Below are positions 8,494 through 16,607 of a DNA stretch of 64,000 nt, piece by piece. The stretch comes from Salinibacterium sp. (GTDB lineage Bacteria > Actinomycetota > Actinomycetes > Actinomycetales > Microbacteriaceae). Position 1 is the first letter of the stretch. The number at the start of each line of letters is the position of its first letter. A program made the translations under genes and the position numbers. The stretch covers positions 310,001 to 374,000 of the forward strand of contig JADGNA010000008.1 in assembly GCA_015234465.1 (NCBI GenBank), read 5' to 3'. The notes below the pieces were generated by a model. That model saw only the letters and a program-made list of their open reading frames with translations, did not search any database and had not been told where the DNA came from.

Positions 8494-9489
8494 TTACTTC
8501 GCGGCTGACGCCGTGGTCTTTGCGTTGACCTCGTAGGAGGTGTTGGTCGACTCGAAGAAGTTGACCAGCTCGAGGGTGTCGTTCGCGGTCGCCATCCACT
8601 TGGCCGGGTTGGAGACCTTGTAGTGCGCCTCGAATCCGAGCTCCTCAAGACGCCGGTCGGCGAGGTACTTGACGTACTGGTTGATGTAGTTGGCGTTGAG
8701 GCCCAGGATGCCACCCGGCAGCAGGTCGTGGTTGTACTGTTCCTCCAGCTCGACCGCATCGAGGATCATCTGGCGGATCTCCTCGGCGAACTCGGGCGTC
8801 TGCAGCTCGGGGTTCTCCTCCAGCACCGTGAGGATGAGGTTGATGCCGAACTTGAGGTGCAGGCTCTCGTCGCGCACGATCCAGTCCATGAGGGAGCCGA
8901 AGTTGCGCAGCAGGTTCCGCTGGCGGAACGACAGCGCCACCATGAAGCCCGAGTAGAACCAGATGCCCTCGAGCACGACGTTGTACGCGACGAGGTTGCG
9001 CACGAAGTCCTGCTTGCCCTCGAGCGTGTTGATGTCGAGCGTCTCCTCCGTCATGCGACGGAGGAACTTGACCTGGAACTCTTCCTTCTTCGCCATCGAC
9101 GGGATGTCGACGTGGGCCGCGTAGGCCTCTTCCCTGTTGATGGGGAAGGTCTCCAGCACGTACTCGAACGACATGCAGTGGTTGGCCTCCTCCCACATCT
9201 GCTTGGCGAGGTAAAGGTGCGCCTCGGCCGAGTTGACGTAGGGGTAGACGCCGAAGGCGAGCGCCTTGTTGACGAGCAGCTCGTTGGGGTTGAAGTAGCT
9301 CATGAGGAACGTCACGGCGTGGCGCTCTTCATCCGTCATCTTCTTGAAGTCGGCGATGTCCTCGCCGAGCTGGATCTCATTGGGGAACCAGGTGTTGGCA
9401 ACCGCCTGGTCGTAGAGGTCCATGGCCCACTGGTACTTGATCGGCTTGAGCAGGAGTGCTTCCTGGATGCCGGTGCCGAGAATGCCCAT
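8494..9489 (-). CDS. nrdB: Ribonucleotide reductase beta subunit, class Ic type
   Basis: The 331-aa product is an R2 ribonucleotide reductase subunit that generates the oxidising cofactor for NrdA. The metal ligands can be placed as E70 (NPNELLVN), E101 and H104 (WEEANHCMSF), E174 (VVLEGIWFY), and E208 and H211 (RDESLHLKF). The residue four after H104, where class Ia/Ib enzymes carry the radical Tyr, is Phe (F108), and the first ligand is Glu rather than Asp. That pair of changes is the hallmark of the Chlamydia-type class Ic enzymes, which use a Mn(IV)/Fe(III) centre in place of a tyrosyl radical. The gene follows nrdA and the small ORF on the same strand and is probably co-transcribed with them. 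Confidence 0.95.
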   Translation of the reverse strand: MGILGTGIQEALLLKPIKYQWAMDLYDQAVANTWFPNEIQLGEDIADFKKMTDEERHAVTFLMSYFNPNELLVNKALAFGVYPYVNSAEAHLYLAKQMWEEANHCMSFEYVLETFPINREEAYAAHVDIPSMAKKEEFQVKFLRRMTEETLDINTLEGKQDFVRNLVAYNVVLEGIWFYSGFMVALSFRQRNLLRNFGSLMDWIVRDESLHLKFGINLILTVLEENPELQTPEFAEEIRQMILDAVELEEQYNHDLLPGGILGLNANYINQYVKYLADRRLEELGFEAHYKVSNPAKWMATANDTLELVNFFESTNTSYEVNAKTTASAAK

Positions 9490-9578
9490 TCGTTACTTCA
9501 TCTTCTTTCTGGTGTGTGCGCGAGCCGGGCCCGCCGGGACGTCTGCCCCGGTGGCCGCGGCCGGCTACGCGGTGTGTC

Positions 9579-9674
9579 CTACTGGCAGCTGTCGCACTGC
9601 AGGTCGTCCATGGGGTCGACCGGCACGTAGTAGTCGTCGACGCTTGCGCTCATGGTGTGGCCGTTCACGATCAC
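9579..9674 (-). CDS. Small ORF encoding the NrdA-type C-terminal CxxC tail
   Basis: This 31-codon ORF ends in DPMDDLQCDSCQ, which looks like the redox-active C-terminal tail of a ribonucleotide reductase alpha subunit. Its GTG start (9674-9672) overlaps the nrdA stop as GTGA, and AAGGA lies six bases upstream inside the last nrdA codons, so coupled translation is plausible. Alternatively a -1 frameshift, natural or from a one-base sequence error near 9671-9700, would join it to nrdA. An internal ATG at 9653 gives a 24-residue version. The annotated nrdA frame itself ends without any Cys pair. Confidence 0.6.
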   Translation of the reverse strand: MIVNGHTMSASVDDYYVPVDPMDDLQCDSCQ

Positions 9675-12202
9675 GCACCTTCCTTCGGGGCGACGCTGCC
9701 GAAGCCGCGGCGGGCGGGGGCCGAGACGGCGGGGGCTGCTGCCGGGGCGGCGCTCACCGCGGTCTGCTCCTCTGCAGGCGTCGCGGAGGAGGGCACGGAT
9801 GCCGCGGCCGAGCTGGCCGCGCCGAAGCCGCGCTTCGCTCCGCCCGAGATCTCCGCCGTCTTGTTGACCTTGACGGTGGACTGCTCGGCCTGGTGGCGGG
9901 GCTTCATGTGCAGGTAGTACGTCGTCTTGACGCCGCGCTCCCATGCCCCGTAGTAGATGTCCATCATCTCGCCGAGGTCACGAGTCTCGAGGTACATGTT
10001 GCGGCTGATGGCCTGGTCGATCCACTTCTGGGCACGCGCCGCGACCTCGAGGAAGGCGTAGGGCGAGAGCTGGAAGCTCGTCTTGTAGACCTCCTTGAGG
10101 TGGTCCGGGATCGACGCCACACGCGAGATGTCGCCCTGGCTGCGCAGGATGTCTTCGCGAACGCTCTCCCACATCCCGAGCTTCTGCAGGTCGGCGACGA
10201 GGTTGCGGTTGACCTCGAGGAACTTGCCGTTCGAGGTCGAGCGGCTGAAGATCTGCGAGAACTGCGGATCGAGGCCGGGGGTTGTGCCCGCGACGAGGCC
10301 GATGGATGCCGTCGGCGCGATGGCCATGAGGGTCGCGTTGCGCATGCCGCCCTTGACTTTCTCCCGCATCGCGTCCCAGTCGAGGCGCGTCTTGCGGTTG
10401 ACCTTGATCTCGACGCCGCGGTCCTGCTCCGTGAGCGCGATCGAGTCGATCGGCACGAGACCCTGCGACCAGCGGGAACCCTCGAAGTTCGTGTAGGAGC
10501 CGCGAACCTTGGCGAGGTCGGCGCTCTCATCGATCGCAGCGTAGGAAACGTGCTCCATGATCTCGTCGATCAGGTCGTAGGCCTCTTCGCTCTCGTAGGA
10601 GAATCCGTGCTTCTCGACGATGTCGGTGAAGCCCATGACGCCGAGGCCGACGGCACGGTTCTGCTGGTTGGAGAAGTCGGCCTCCTTGACGGAGGAGCGC
10701 GTGATGTCGATCAGGTTGTCGAGCTGGCGCACGGCGATGCGGGCGCTCTCCTCGATCTTCGCGAAGTCCATGCTGACCTTGCCGGTCACCTCGTCGACGA
10801 GGAGGTGGCGGCTGAGGTTGATCGACGCCAGGTTGCAGACGGAGACGTTGTCTTCGTCCTGCGGCAGCGTGATCTCGGTGCAGAGGTTCGAGAGGTGGAT
10901 CGTGCCCGTGTTGTTGTTGAGGGCACGGTTGTTGATCGTGTCCTTCCAGGTGAGCCACGGGTGGCTTGAGCCCTGCAGGGAGACGAGGATCGCCTTGAAC
11001 TGCTCGCGGGCCTTGATGACCTTGTGCATCCGCAGCTCGCCGTTCTTGGCCATCTCGATGTACTCGTTGTAGCGAGCCGAGAAGGCGGCACCGTAGAGCT
11101 CGTTGAGGTCGGCGACCTCGAGCGGGTCGAAGAGGTACCAGTCCTCGTCGTTCTGCACGCGCTTCATGAACTCATCGCTGATCCACACGGCCGTGTTGGC
11201 GGTGCGGGTGCGACGGTAGGGGTCACCGGAGTTCTGGCGAAGGTCGATGAACTCGGGAAAGTCCATGTGCCAGTTCTCCATGTAGAAGCAGAGGGCACCG
11301 AACTTCTTGCCGCCACGGCTCACGGCACGAAGGATCGAGTCGATCGTGTGCATGAACGGGATGGGGCCCGTCGAGGTCGTGTTGTTGGAACGGATGGGCG
11401 AGCCCTGGGCGCGCAGCTTCGTGACCGAGAGGCCGATGCCGCCCGTGCCCTTCGTGAGCCACATGACATCGCGCGTCGTCTTGGCGATGTGCTCCATGTC
11501 GTCCTGCATCTCCATGACGAAGCAGTTCGCGAGCTGGGGGTAGATCGTGCCCGCGTTGACGAGCGTCGAGCCCGCAGCGAGGTACTCGAGCTTCGACATC
11601 TTGTCGTAGAACGCGATGGCGGTGGCGTTGGGGTCGGGCTCGTTGAGCGAGAGGCCCATCGCGATGCGCATCCAGAAGTACTGGGGAACCTCGAGGGCGT
11701 CGCCGTTGCGGCCCTTGATGCCGTAGCGGTTGTTGAGGGTGACGACACCGATGTACTTGAGCAGCCCGTCGTGCGTGGGGTCGAGGGCGGCGGCCAGCTG
11801 GTCGAGGTCGAAGAGCTCGACGAGGCGCGGGTCGAGGAGGCCCTCCTCGACGCCGCGGCGGATGTTGGGGCCGAAGTGCTCGACGTGCAGGCGGCGGAGG
11901 TCGTCGTCGTTCTCGTAGTCGCCGAGCACGCGCTTGTAGATCGTCTTCAGGAGGAGGCGCGCCGCGACGGTGTCGAAGGCAGGGTCGTCCTTGACGTTCT
12001 GCAGGGCCACCTGGATGACGGCCTCATCGAGCTGCTGCGTCGTGATGCCGTCGAAGAGTGTCAGTTCAAGCTCGCTCGCGATCTGGGTCACCCACGTGAT
12101 GTTCTCGTCGAGGCCCTTGCTGGCCTCTTCGATCGCGAGGTTGATCTTGTTCGCATCGTATGGCTCTCGTGTGCCATCGCGCTTGACTACGGTGATTCCC
12201 AC
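9671..12202 (-). CDS. nrdA: Ribonucleotide reductase alpha subunit
   Basis: The 843-aa product reduces ribonucleotides to deoxyribonucleotides. It opens with an ATP-cone (MGITVVKRDGTREPYDANKI), which allows dATP feedback control, followed by the R1 barrel. Active-site segments visible include ANCFVMEMQDD, NLCTEITLP near residue 450 and the TASIGLVAGTTPGL region. The last 70 residues are Ala/Pro-rich with two KRGFG/RRGFG repeats, and the frame stops at KEGA without the family's C-terminal Cys pair; that motif appears in the next frame (see 9579-9674). The start is a GTG preceded by AAAGGGG. Tandem NrdR boxes lie upstream. Confidence 0.95.
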   Translation of the reverse strand: MGITVVKRDGTREPYDANKINLAIEEASKGLDENITWVTQIASELELTLFDGITTQQLDEAVIQVALQNVKDDPAFDTVAARLLLKTIYKRVLGDYENDDDLRRLHVEHFGPNIRRGVEEGLLDPRLVELFDLDQLAAALDPTHDGLLKYIGVVTLNNRYGIKGRNGDALEVPQYFWMRIAMGLSLNEPDPNATAIAFYDKMSKLEYLAAGSTLVNAGTIYPQLANCFVMEMQDDMEHIAKTTRDVMWLTKGTGGIGLSVTKLRAQGSPIRSNNTTSTGPIPFMHTIDSILRAVSRGGKKFGALCFYMENWHMDFPEFIDLRQNSGDPYRRTRTANTAVWISDEFMKRVQNDEDWYLFDPLEVADLNELYGAAFSARYNEYIEMAKNGELRMHKVIKAREQFKAILVSLQGSSHPWLTWKDTINNRALNNNTGTIHLSNLCTEITLPQDEDNVSVCNLASINLSRHLLVDEVTGKVSMDFAKIEESARIAVRQLDNLIDITRSSVKEADFSNQQNRAVGLGVMGFTDIVEKHGFSYESEEAYDLIDEIMEHVSYAAIDESADLAKVRGSYTNFEGSRWSQGLVPIDSIALTEQDRGVEIKVNRKTRLDWDAMREKVKGGMRNATLMAIAPTASIGLVAGTTPGLDPQFSQIFSRSTSNGKFLEVNRNLVADLQKLGMWESVREDILRSQGDISRVASIPDHLKEVYKTSFQLSPYAFLEVAARAQKWIDQAISRNMYLETRDLGEMMDIYYGAWERGVKTTYYLHMKPRHQAEQSTVKVNKTAEISGGAKRGFGAASSAAASVPSSATPAEEQTAVSAAPAAAPAVSAPARRGFGSVAPKEGA

Positions 12203-12235
12203 TCTTTTTCCCCTTTGTGCCGATTCAGCGTTCGA

Positions 12236-12283
12236 CCACTATATAGCGGGGTGCTCCTCAGAACATATCCCCATATCTAGTGG
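12236..12283 (-). promoter_or_regulatory. Tandem NrdR boxes upstream of nrdA
   Basis: Two sites resembling the NrdR consensus (acaCwAtATaTwGtgt) lie upstream of nrdA. Their 10-bp cores are at 12239-12248 (CGCTATATAG read toward nrdA) and 12271-12280 (CTAGATATGG). Each core matches 8 of 10 positions. Their centres are 32 bp apart, the three-turn spacing known for cooperative NrdR binding. The proximal site contains a TATAGT that could be the -10 element, so binding would block RNA polymerase. NrdR represses RNR genes when ATP/dATP levels are adequate. Confidence 0.7.
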
Positions 12284-12288
12284 GCGTG

Positions 12289-12308
12289 TCATCCACAGAT
12301 GTGCATAA
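12289..12308. promoter_or_regulatory. Two DnaA-box-like 9-mers upstream of nrdA
   Basis: TCATCCACA at 12289-12297 and TTATGCACA (opposite strand, 12300-12308) each differ by one base from the DnaA box TTATCCACA and face each other two bases apart. DnaA controls nrdAB in E. coli, so replication-linked control is a reasonable thought, but two near matches can arise by chance. Confidence 0.35.
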
Positions 12309-12320
12309 CTTCGCCGAGTT

Positions 12321-12337
12321 CTGCACAGCCTGTGCAG
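12321..12337. promoter_or_regulatory. Inverted repeat in nrdA/MFS divergent region
   Basis: CTGCACA at 12321-12327 and TGTGCAG at 12331-12337 form a perfect 7-bp inverted repeat with a 3-bp centre (GCC). It lies between the nrdA control region and the divergent MFS gene at 12423, so it could be an operator for either. The protein that would bind is unknown. Confidence 0.35.
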
Positions 12338-12422
12338 TAATCCTGCAGGCAACCACCGACATCCGAATCGGCCCTCGTGCTCGACCGCGAAAGGGCGCCA
12401 GCGGGGCTAGACTCGTGCTCTT

Positions 12423-13625
12423 GTGAAGCGCTACATCGACCTGCTGAAGACCCGCGGCGTGGGGCGCCTCATGGGCTCACAGCTGGTCGCACGCTTCCCC
12501 GGCGGGATGCTCTCGCTCGCCTTCCTCCTGCACGTCGAGCAGGTGCACGACTCCTACGGCGCGGCCGGCCTCGTGCTCGCCGCCACCAGCATCGGGCAGG
12601 CCATCGCCGGGCCAGTCACCACCAGGTGGATGGGGGTCTGGGGCATGCGGCCCGTCATCGTGCTGACGGCATCCGTCTGCGCCGCAGCCGTCGCGACGAT
12701 CGCCCTCGTTGAGATGTCGGTCGCGCTCTACATGCTCGTCGGCTTCCTCGCGGGCATCTCGAACCCGCCCATCCAGCCGGCCGTGCGCACGATCTATCCC
12801 AAGCTCGTGCCCGCGAAGCAGCTCACTCCCCTCTTCTCGCTCGATGCCTCGGCACAGGAGATCATCTGGGTCGTCGGGCCGGTCGTCACGACCTTCGTCG
12901 CGACCCAGGTGGGCACGCGGCAGGCGATCCTGCTCGCCCTCGTCTTCCTCGTCGTCGGCACGGCGTGGTTCGTCGCGGCCCGCGAACTCAGCCAGGTGCG
13001 CATCCCCCGGGCCCGCAGGCGGATGGGCGCCGTGCTTGGCCGGCCGACCGTGCTGCTCGCGACGGGCCTCGGCTTCCTCCTCGTCGGCGCGTGTGCCGCG
13101 ATCGAGGCCGGGGTCGTCGCGACCTTCGGCCACGGCGACGCGAGCGCCGGCATCGCCCTCGCGATCTTCTCGGTCGGCTCGCTCGCGGGCGGCCTGGCAT
13201 TCGGCCACCGGCAGATCGACCCGTGGGCGCTCGCCCGCCGCATGGGCATCGTCTTCGTGGGCCTCGCGGCGGCCATGCTCATCCTGGAACTGTGGTGGAT
13301 CTCCATCGCGCTCTTCATCGCAGGAGTCGGCATCGCGCCCGCCCTCGCCGCGATGTTCACGATCACCTCGGCGAGCGTCAAGTTCAGCGAGACCGCCGAG
13401 GCCTACGGATGGATCGGCACCGGCCAGCTGATCGGCGCCGCAATCGGCTCCGCCCTCGCCGGCTTCATGATCGACGGCTTCGACGCGGTGGGCGCCTACT
13501 GGGTCGCGGCGGTATTCGCGTTCCTGGGCGTCATCGTCGCGGTCTTCTTCCGCGGCCCCGACCTGCGCGGCCGCGACGCAAGCCCCATCCCCGACACGGA
13601 GCCGGTGCTCACGCTCAAGGAGTGA
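12423..13625 (+). CDS. MFS transporter
   Basis: The 400-aa product shows about 12 hydrophobic helices in the two-bundle MFS arrangement, with a charged loop (SQVRIPRARRRMG) in the middle and a short hydrophilic tail. The first helix follows a basic N-terminus (MKRYIDLLKTRGVGRLMGSQ). The sequence FLAGISNPPIQPAVRTIYPKL is typical of MFS proteins annotated as efflux permeases in this family. The start is GTG. It is divergent from nrdA with a 220-bp gap that holds the NrdR boxes. The substrate is unknown. Confidence 0.85.
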   Translation: MKRYIDLLKTRGVGRLMGSQLVARFPGGMLSLAFLLHVEQVHDSYGAAGLVLAATSIGQAIAGPVTTRWMGVWGMRPVIVLTASVCAAAVATIALVEMSVALYMLVGFLAGISNPPIQPAVRTIYPKLVPAKQLTPLFSLDASAQEIIWVVGPVVTTFVATQVGTRQAILLALVFLVVGTAWFVAARELSQVRIPRARRRMGAVLGRPTVLLATGLGFLLVGACAAIEAGVVATFGHGDASAGIALAIFSVGSLAGGLAFGHRQIDPWALARRMGIVFVGLAAAMLILELWWISIALFIAGVGIAPALAAMFTITSASVKFSETAEAYGWIGTGQLIGAAIGSALAGFMIDGFDAVGAYWVAAVFAFLGVIVAVFFRGPDLRGRDASPIPDTEPVLTLKE

Positions 13626-13651
13626 GCCGCGGCTCCTCGCGCGGGTTGCCC

Positions 13652-13710
13652 GTGAGATCCGTCTTATGCACCCTCCCGGGGTACCTGAAGGTGCTCAAGT
13701 CGGATCTCAG
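13652..13710. repeat. 59-bp palindromic intergenic repeat, copy A
   Basis: The element starts GTGAGATCCG and ends CGGATCTCAG, with 22-base arms that pair except at about four positions around a 15-base centre. A second element of exactly the same length and layout lies at 41962-42020. Copy A sits between two convergent gene ends (MFS and aldo/keto reductase), where it could also act as a terminator, but it has no T-run. Confidence 0.75.
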
Positions 13711-13727
13711 CCAGGGTCGATCGCGAG

Positions 13728-14726
13728 TCACCAGCGCGGGTGGACCGCCGCCCGGAAGTAACGGTCGTAGATGTCACGCACGCCCGCGGTGAAGCCCTCG
13801 CTCAGCTGCGGAAGTTCACCCGCAGCCGCGTTCGAAGCGGCCTGCTCCGGGTTGCGTGCACCCGGGATGACCGAGCTCACGCCGTCGAGCTGTGCGACCC
13901 AGGCGAGAGCAACCTGCGCGGTCGAATACCCGGATGCCGCGGGCTCCCCTGCGATGAGGGCCGCGAACTCCTGCGCCGCCGCGACGCCGGCCTCGAAGTC
14001 GACGCCCGAGAAGGTCTCCCCGACGTCGAAGGCCTCGCCGCCGCGGTTGAAGGTGCGGTGGTCGTTCTCGGCGAAGGTCGTCTCGGTCGTGTACTTGCCG
14101 CTCAGGAGGCCGGATGCGAGGGGCACGCGGGCGATGATGCCGACTCCAGCATCGCGAGCCGCGGGCAGCACGGCGTCGAGCGGCTTGAGGCGGAAGGCGT
14201 TGAGGATGATCTGCACAGACGCGGTGCCGGGACGCGCGATCGCGGCGAGCGCCTCATCGACGGTCTCGACGCTGACGCCGTAGTTCGCGATCGCGCCCTC
14301 CTCGACGAGGGTGTCGAGCGCGTCGTAGACGGCATCGTTCGAGAACACGGGCGTCGGCGGGCAGTGCAACTGCACGAGGTCAAGCGTGTCGACGCCGAGA
14401 TTGCGGCGCGAACGGTCGGTCCACTCGCGGAACTTGCCGAGCGTGAAGTTGGCGGGGTCCTGCTCCTCGCGCCGGCCCATCTTGGTGGCAACGGTGATAT
14501 CCAGTGAGGGGTTGTCGGCGAGGTAGCGCCCGATGATGCTCTCGCTGCGGCCGTCGCCGTAGACGTCGGCGGTGTCGAAGAAGGTGACGCCGGACTGCAC
14601 GGCCGTGTCGAGGACGGCCGTGGCATCCGCTTCACTGACGTCACCCCAGTCGGCGCCGAGCTGCCAGGTTCCGAGGCCGATGACTGAGACGGTGCGGCCC
14701 GTGCGGCCGAGGGTACGAGTGTGCAT
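13728..14726 (-). CDS. Aldo/keto reductase
   Basis: The 332-aa protein is an NADP(H)-dependent aldo/keto reductase. It opens with RTLGRTGRTVSVIGLGTWQL and shows the catalytic Asp and Tyr in FFDTADVYGDGRSE, Lys in VATKMGRR and His in LVQLHCPP, in the expected order along the (beta/alpha)8 barrel. The cofactor region near the end reads SSVIPGARNPEQAASNAAAG, as in YghZ/Tas-like members. The start ATG at 14726 fits the family. It reads in the same direction as the following hydrolase but its substrate cannot be inferred. Confidence 0.93.
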   Translation of the reverse strand: MHTRTLGRTGRTVSVIGLGTWQLGADWGDVSEADATAVLDTAVQSGVTFFDTADVYGDGRSESIIGRYLADNPSLDITVATKMGRREEQDPANFTLGKFREWTDRSRRNLGVDTLDLVQLHCPPTPVFSNDAVYDALDTLVEEGAIANYGVSVETVDEALAAIARPGTASVQIILNAFRLKPLDAVLPAARDAGVGIIARVPLASGLLSGKYTTETTFAENDHRTFNRGGEAFDVGETFSGVDFEAGVAAAQEFAALIAGEPAASGYSTAQVALAWVAQLDGVSSVIPGARNPEQAASNAAAGELPQLSEGFTAGVRDIYDRYFRAAVHPRW

Positions 14727-14735
14727 GCCTCGACG

Positions 14736-15623
14736 CTACCCCGCGTCGGCGGCCGCTGCCTGCTCGTCGCGGGACTCTTGTTCCGCCGTCGACTCGACCT
14801 TGGCCTCGGCCTGCTCCCCGCGAATGGCGGCGGCGACCTCCCGCGCGAGGCGACGCCGCACAATGTGGTCGTTGATCTCGACCCGGCGCACGGTGACGTT
14901 GCGCATGTTCTTGATGAACTTCATGCTGCCGGGCACGATGAACTGGTCGAGCGCGCCGTAGACGATCTCGACGGGCGCACGGATTGCGGCGATGTCACTC
15001 ACGGTCGTCTGCGACTCGATGCAGCGTTCGAGCGAGAGCACGAAGGCCTGCCAGTTCTTCTCCGTGATCTCGAAGACGTTGCGAATGGGCACCAAGCGGG
15101 CGATCATCGCCGCGCGCTTGAGCGTGAATTCCTTGTGGCTGCGCAGGTACTCGTAGGCCTTCAGGTAGGCGCCCACGGCTGCCCGTTCCACCGGGTCGCC
15201 GATCTCCTGCGGCGCGAGGTAGATGGGTGGGCTGACGAGCACGACCTTCTCGATCTCGTCGCGAGTGACCCGCGCGTGGCGGGACACGATCAACGCGCCG
15301 AGGGAGTGACCGACGATCGTGTACTCGCCCCGGATGCGCAGCCTCTTGATGGTGCGCTGGAGCCACTTGACGTGCTCCTCGATCGTGTATTCGGCGTTTG
15401 CGGGCACCGGCGACTCCCCGTGCCCAAGAATGTCGATCGAGATGACGCGGTGGTCGCGCTCGAGCAGCGGCACGAGGTTCTGGAACGTGACAGACGACGA
15501 CGCGATGCCGTGCACCAGGATGACGACGGGACCCTCCCCCACATCGCTCGCAACATGCAGCACGGGCCGCGGCGCGAGGCCGACGGCGGCAAGGGCGGTG
15601 CGGATGCTGCTGCCGAGGGTCAT
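14736..15623 (-). CDS. Alpha/beta-fold hydrolase
   Basis: The 295-aa product carries the alpha/beta hydrolase core: the oxyanion motif HGIASSSVTF, the strand ISIDILGHGES, the nucleophile elbow GHSLGALI with catalytic Ser, an acid in YGALDQFIVPG and the final His in NDHIV. The open frame runs upstream to 15998, but the family begins at MTLGSSIRTALAAV, so the ATG at 15623 was chosen; the longer form would overlap the divergent lipoprotein gene. The C-terminus has an acidic Ala/Glu-rich tail. The stop lies nine bases before the reductase start, so the two are probably co-transcribed. Confidence 0.85.
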   Translation of the reverse strand: MTLGSSIRTALAAVGLAPRPVLHVASDVGEGPVVILVHGIASSSVTFQNLVPLLERDHRVISIDILGHGESPVPANAEYTIEEHVKWLQRTIKRLRIRGEYTIVGHSLGALIVSRHARVTRDEIEKVVLVSPPIYLAPQEIGDPVERAAVGAYLKAYEYLRSHKEFTLKRAAMIARLVPIRNVFEITEKNWQAFVLSLERCIESQTTVSDIAAIRAPVEIVYGALDQFIVPGSMKFIKNMRNVTVRRVEINDHIVRRRLAREVAAAIRGEQAEAKVESTAEQESRDEQAAAADAG

Positions 15624-15722
15624 GCTGCCGATTATGGCAGCGGGCACTGGGCCGGGCCTGACGCCCGAATCGTTGCAAACGTTGGGTAGTGCTGTGCTTC
15701 TCCTCACCCATAGCCTGAGCCC

Positions 15723-16598
15723 ATGAGGCGACGACTGCTGCTCCCGGCCACGATCCTGCTGACGCTCGCGGCCCTCACCGGATGCTCTGCGGATGCCGGG
15801 GGCGGGTTCTCCGAGTCGAGCTACGACTCCGGCGGGACGGCACCCAACGAGGCGATGCCCGAGGTCTCGGAGGACCGACTTGTCGAGCAGGCTGACGGCA
15901 GGCAGGTCATCGTCACTGGCGACCTGTGGCTCACGGTCGAGGACCCGCGCGACGCCGCCGATGAGGCCGCCGACATCGTGGAACGCGCGGGCGGGCACGT
16001 CGACAACCGTTCCGAGACCGCGCCGCGCGACGACGACCCGGGCCGCGCCGAACTCACCGTGCGGATCCCCTCGGCCAAGCTCAGCAGCACCCTCAACGAC
16101 CTGGAGGAACTGGGTGAGGTCGAGGAGACCCGCACCTACCGGCAGGACGTCACCTCGGTCGCCAAAGACCTGGATGCGCGCATCACGGCGCTTGAAGCAT
16201 CCGTCGACCGCCTGCTCGCGCTCATGGTCGACGCAGACACGACGAGCGACCTCATCACGATCGAGTCGGCGCTCTCGGAACGGCAGGCCGACCTCGAGTC
16301 ACTGCAGTCCCAACGCCGCTCGATCGCCGACCAGGTCGACTACTCGACCGTCACGGTGCACCTCGGCTCGCAGGCCGACGCCCCGGTCGACGAACCCGAC
16401 ACCTTCTGGACGGGACTCGTCGCCGGATGGGAGGCGCTCGTGGGCTTCGTGTCGTTCCTGCTCGTCGCGCTCGGCGTCATCCTGCCGTGGCTCATCGTGC
16501 CCGCGATCGCGCTGCTGCTGACCCTGGCGCTGCTGCGTCGGCGGCGGCGCCAGCGCGCTGCTGCATCCGTGACAGGCGAGGGCGACCGCACGGCGTAG
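15723..16598 (+). CDS. DUF4349 lipoprotein
   Basis: The 291-aa protein has a lipoprotein signal (MRRRLLLPATILLTLAALTG then Cys), a central domain matching DUF4349 (RQVIVTGDLWLTVEDPRDAA..., VDNRSE, RIPSAKLSSTLNDLEELGEV), a predicted coiled coil (LDARITALEASVDRLLALM) and a C-terminal transmembrane helix followed by RRRRRQR. DUF4349 proteins are envelope proteins without a firm function. It is divergent from the hydrolase and is followed nine bases later by an MFS gene, suggesting an operon. Confidence 0.88.
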   Translation: MRRRLLLPATILLTLAALTGCSADAGGGFSESSYDSGGTAPNEAMPEVSEDRLVEQADGRQVIVTGDLWLTVEDPRDAADEAADIVERAGGHVDNRSETAPRDDDPGRAELTVRIPSAKLSSTLNDLEELGEVEETRTYRQDVTSVAKDLDARITALEASVDRLLALMVDADTTSDLITIESALSERQADLESLQSQRRSIADQVDYSTVTVHLGSQADAPVDEPDTFWTGLVAGWEALVGFVSFLLVALGVILPWLIVPAIALLLTLALLRRRRRQRAAASVTGEGDRTA

Positions 16599-16607
16599 GC
16601 TTTTCGG

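Noticed and set aside
9660-9720. A classical -1 slippery heptamer at the nrdA end
   Set aside because: No X-XXY-YYZ heptamer is visible before the stop in this stretch; a coupled start or a sequence error fits better, though frameshifting is not excluded.
11024-12280. A 418-codon plus-strand frame opposite nrdA
   Set aside because: It is antisense to a strongly conserved reductase gene and is rich in Val, Glu, Arg and Asp without any fold; the true plus-strand gene starts at 12423.
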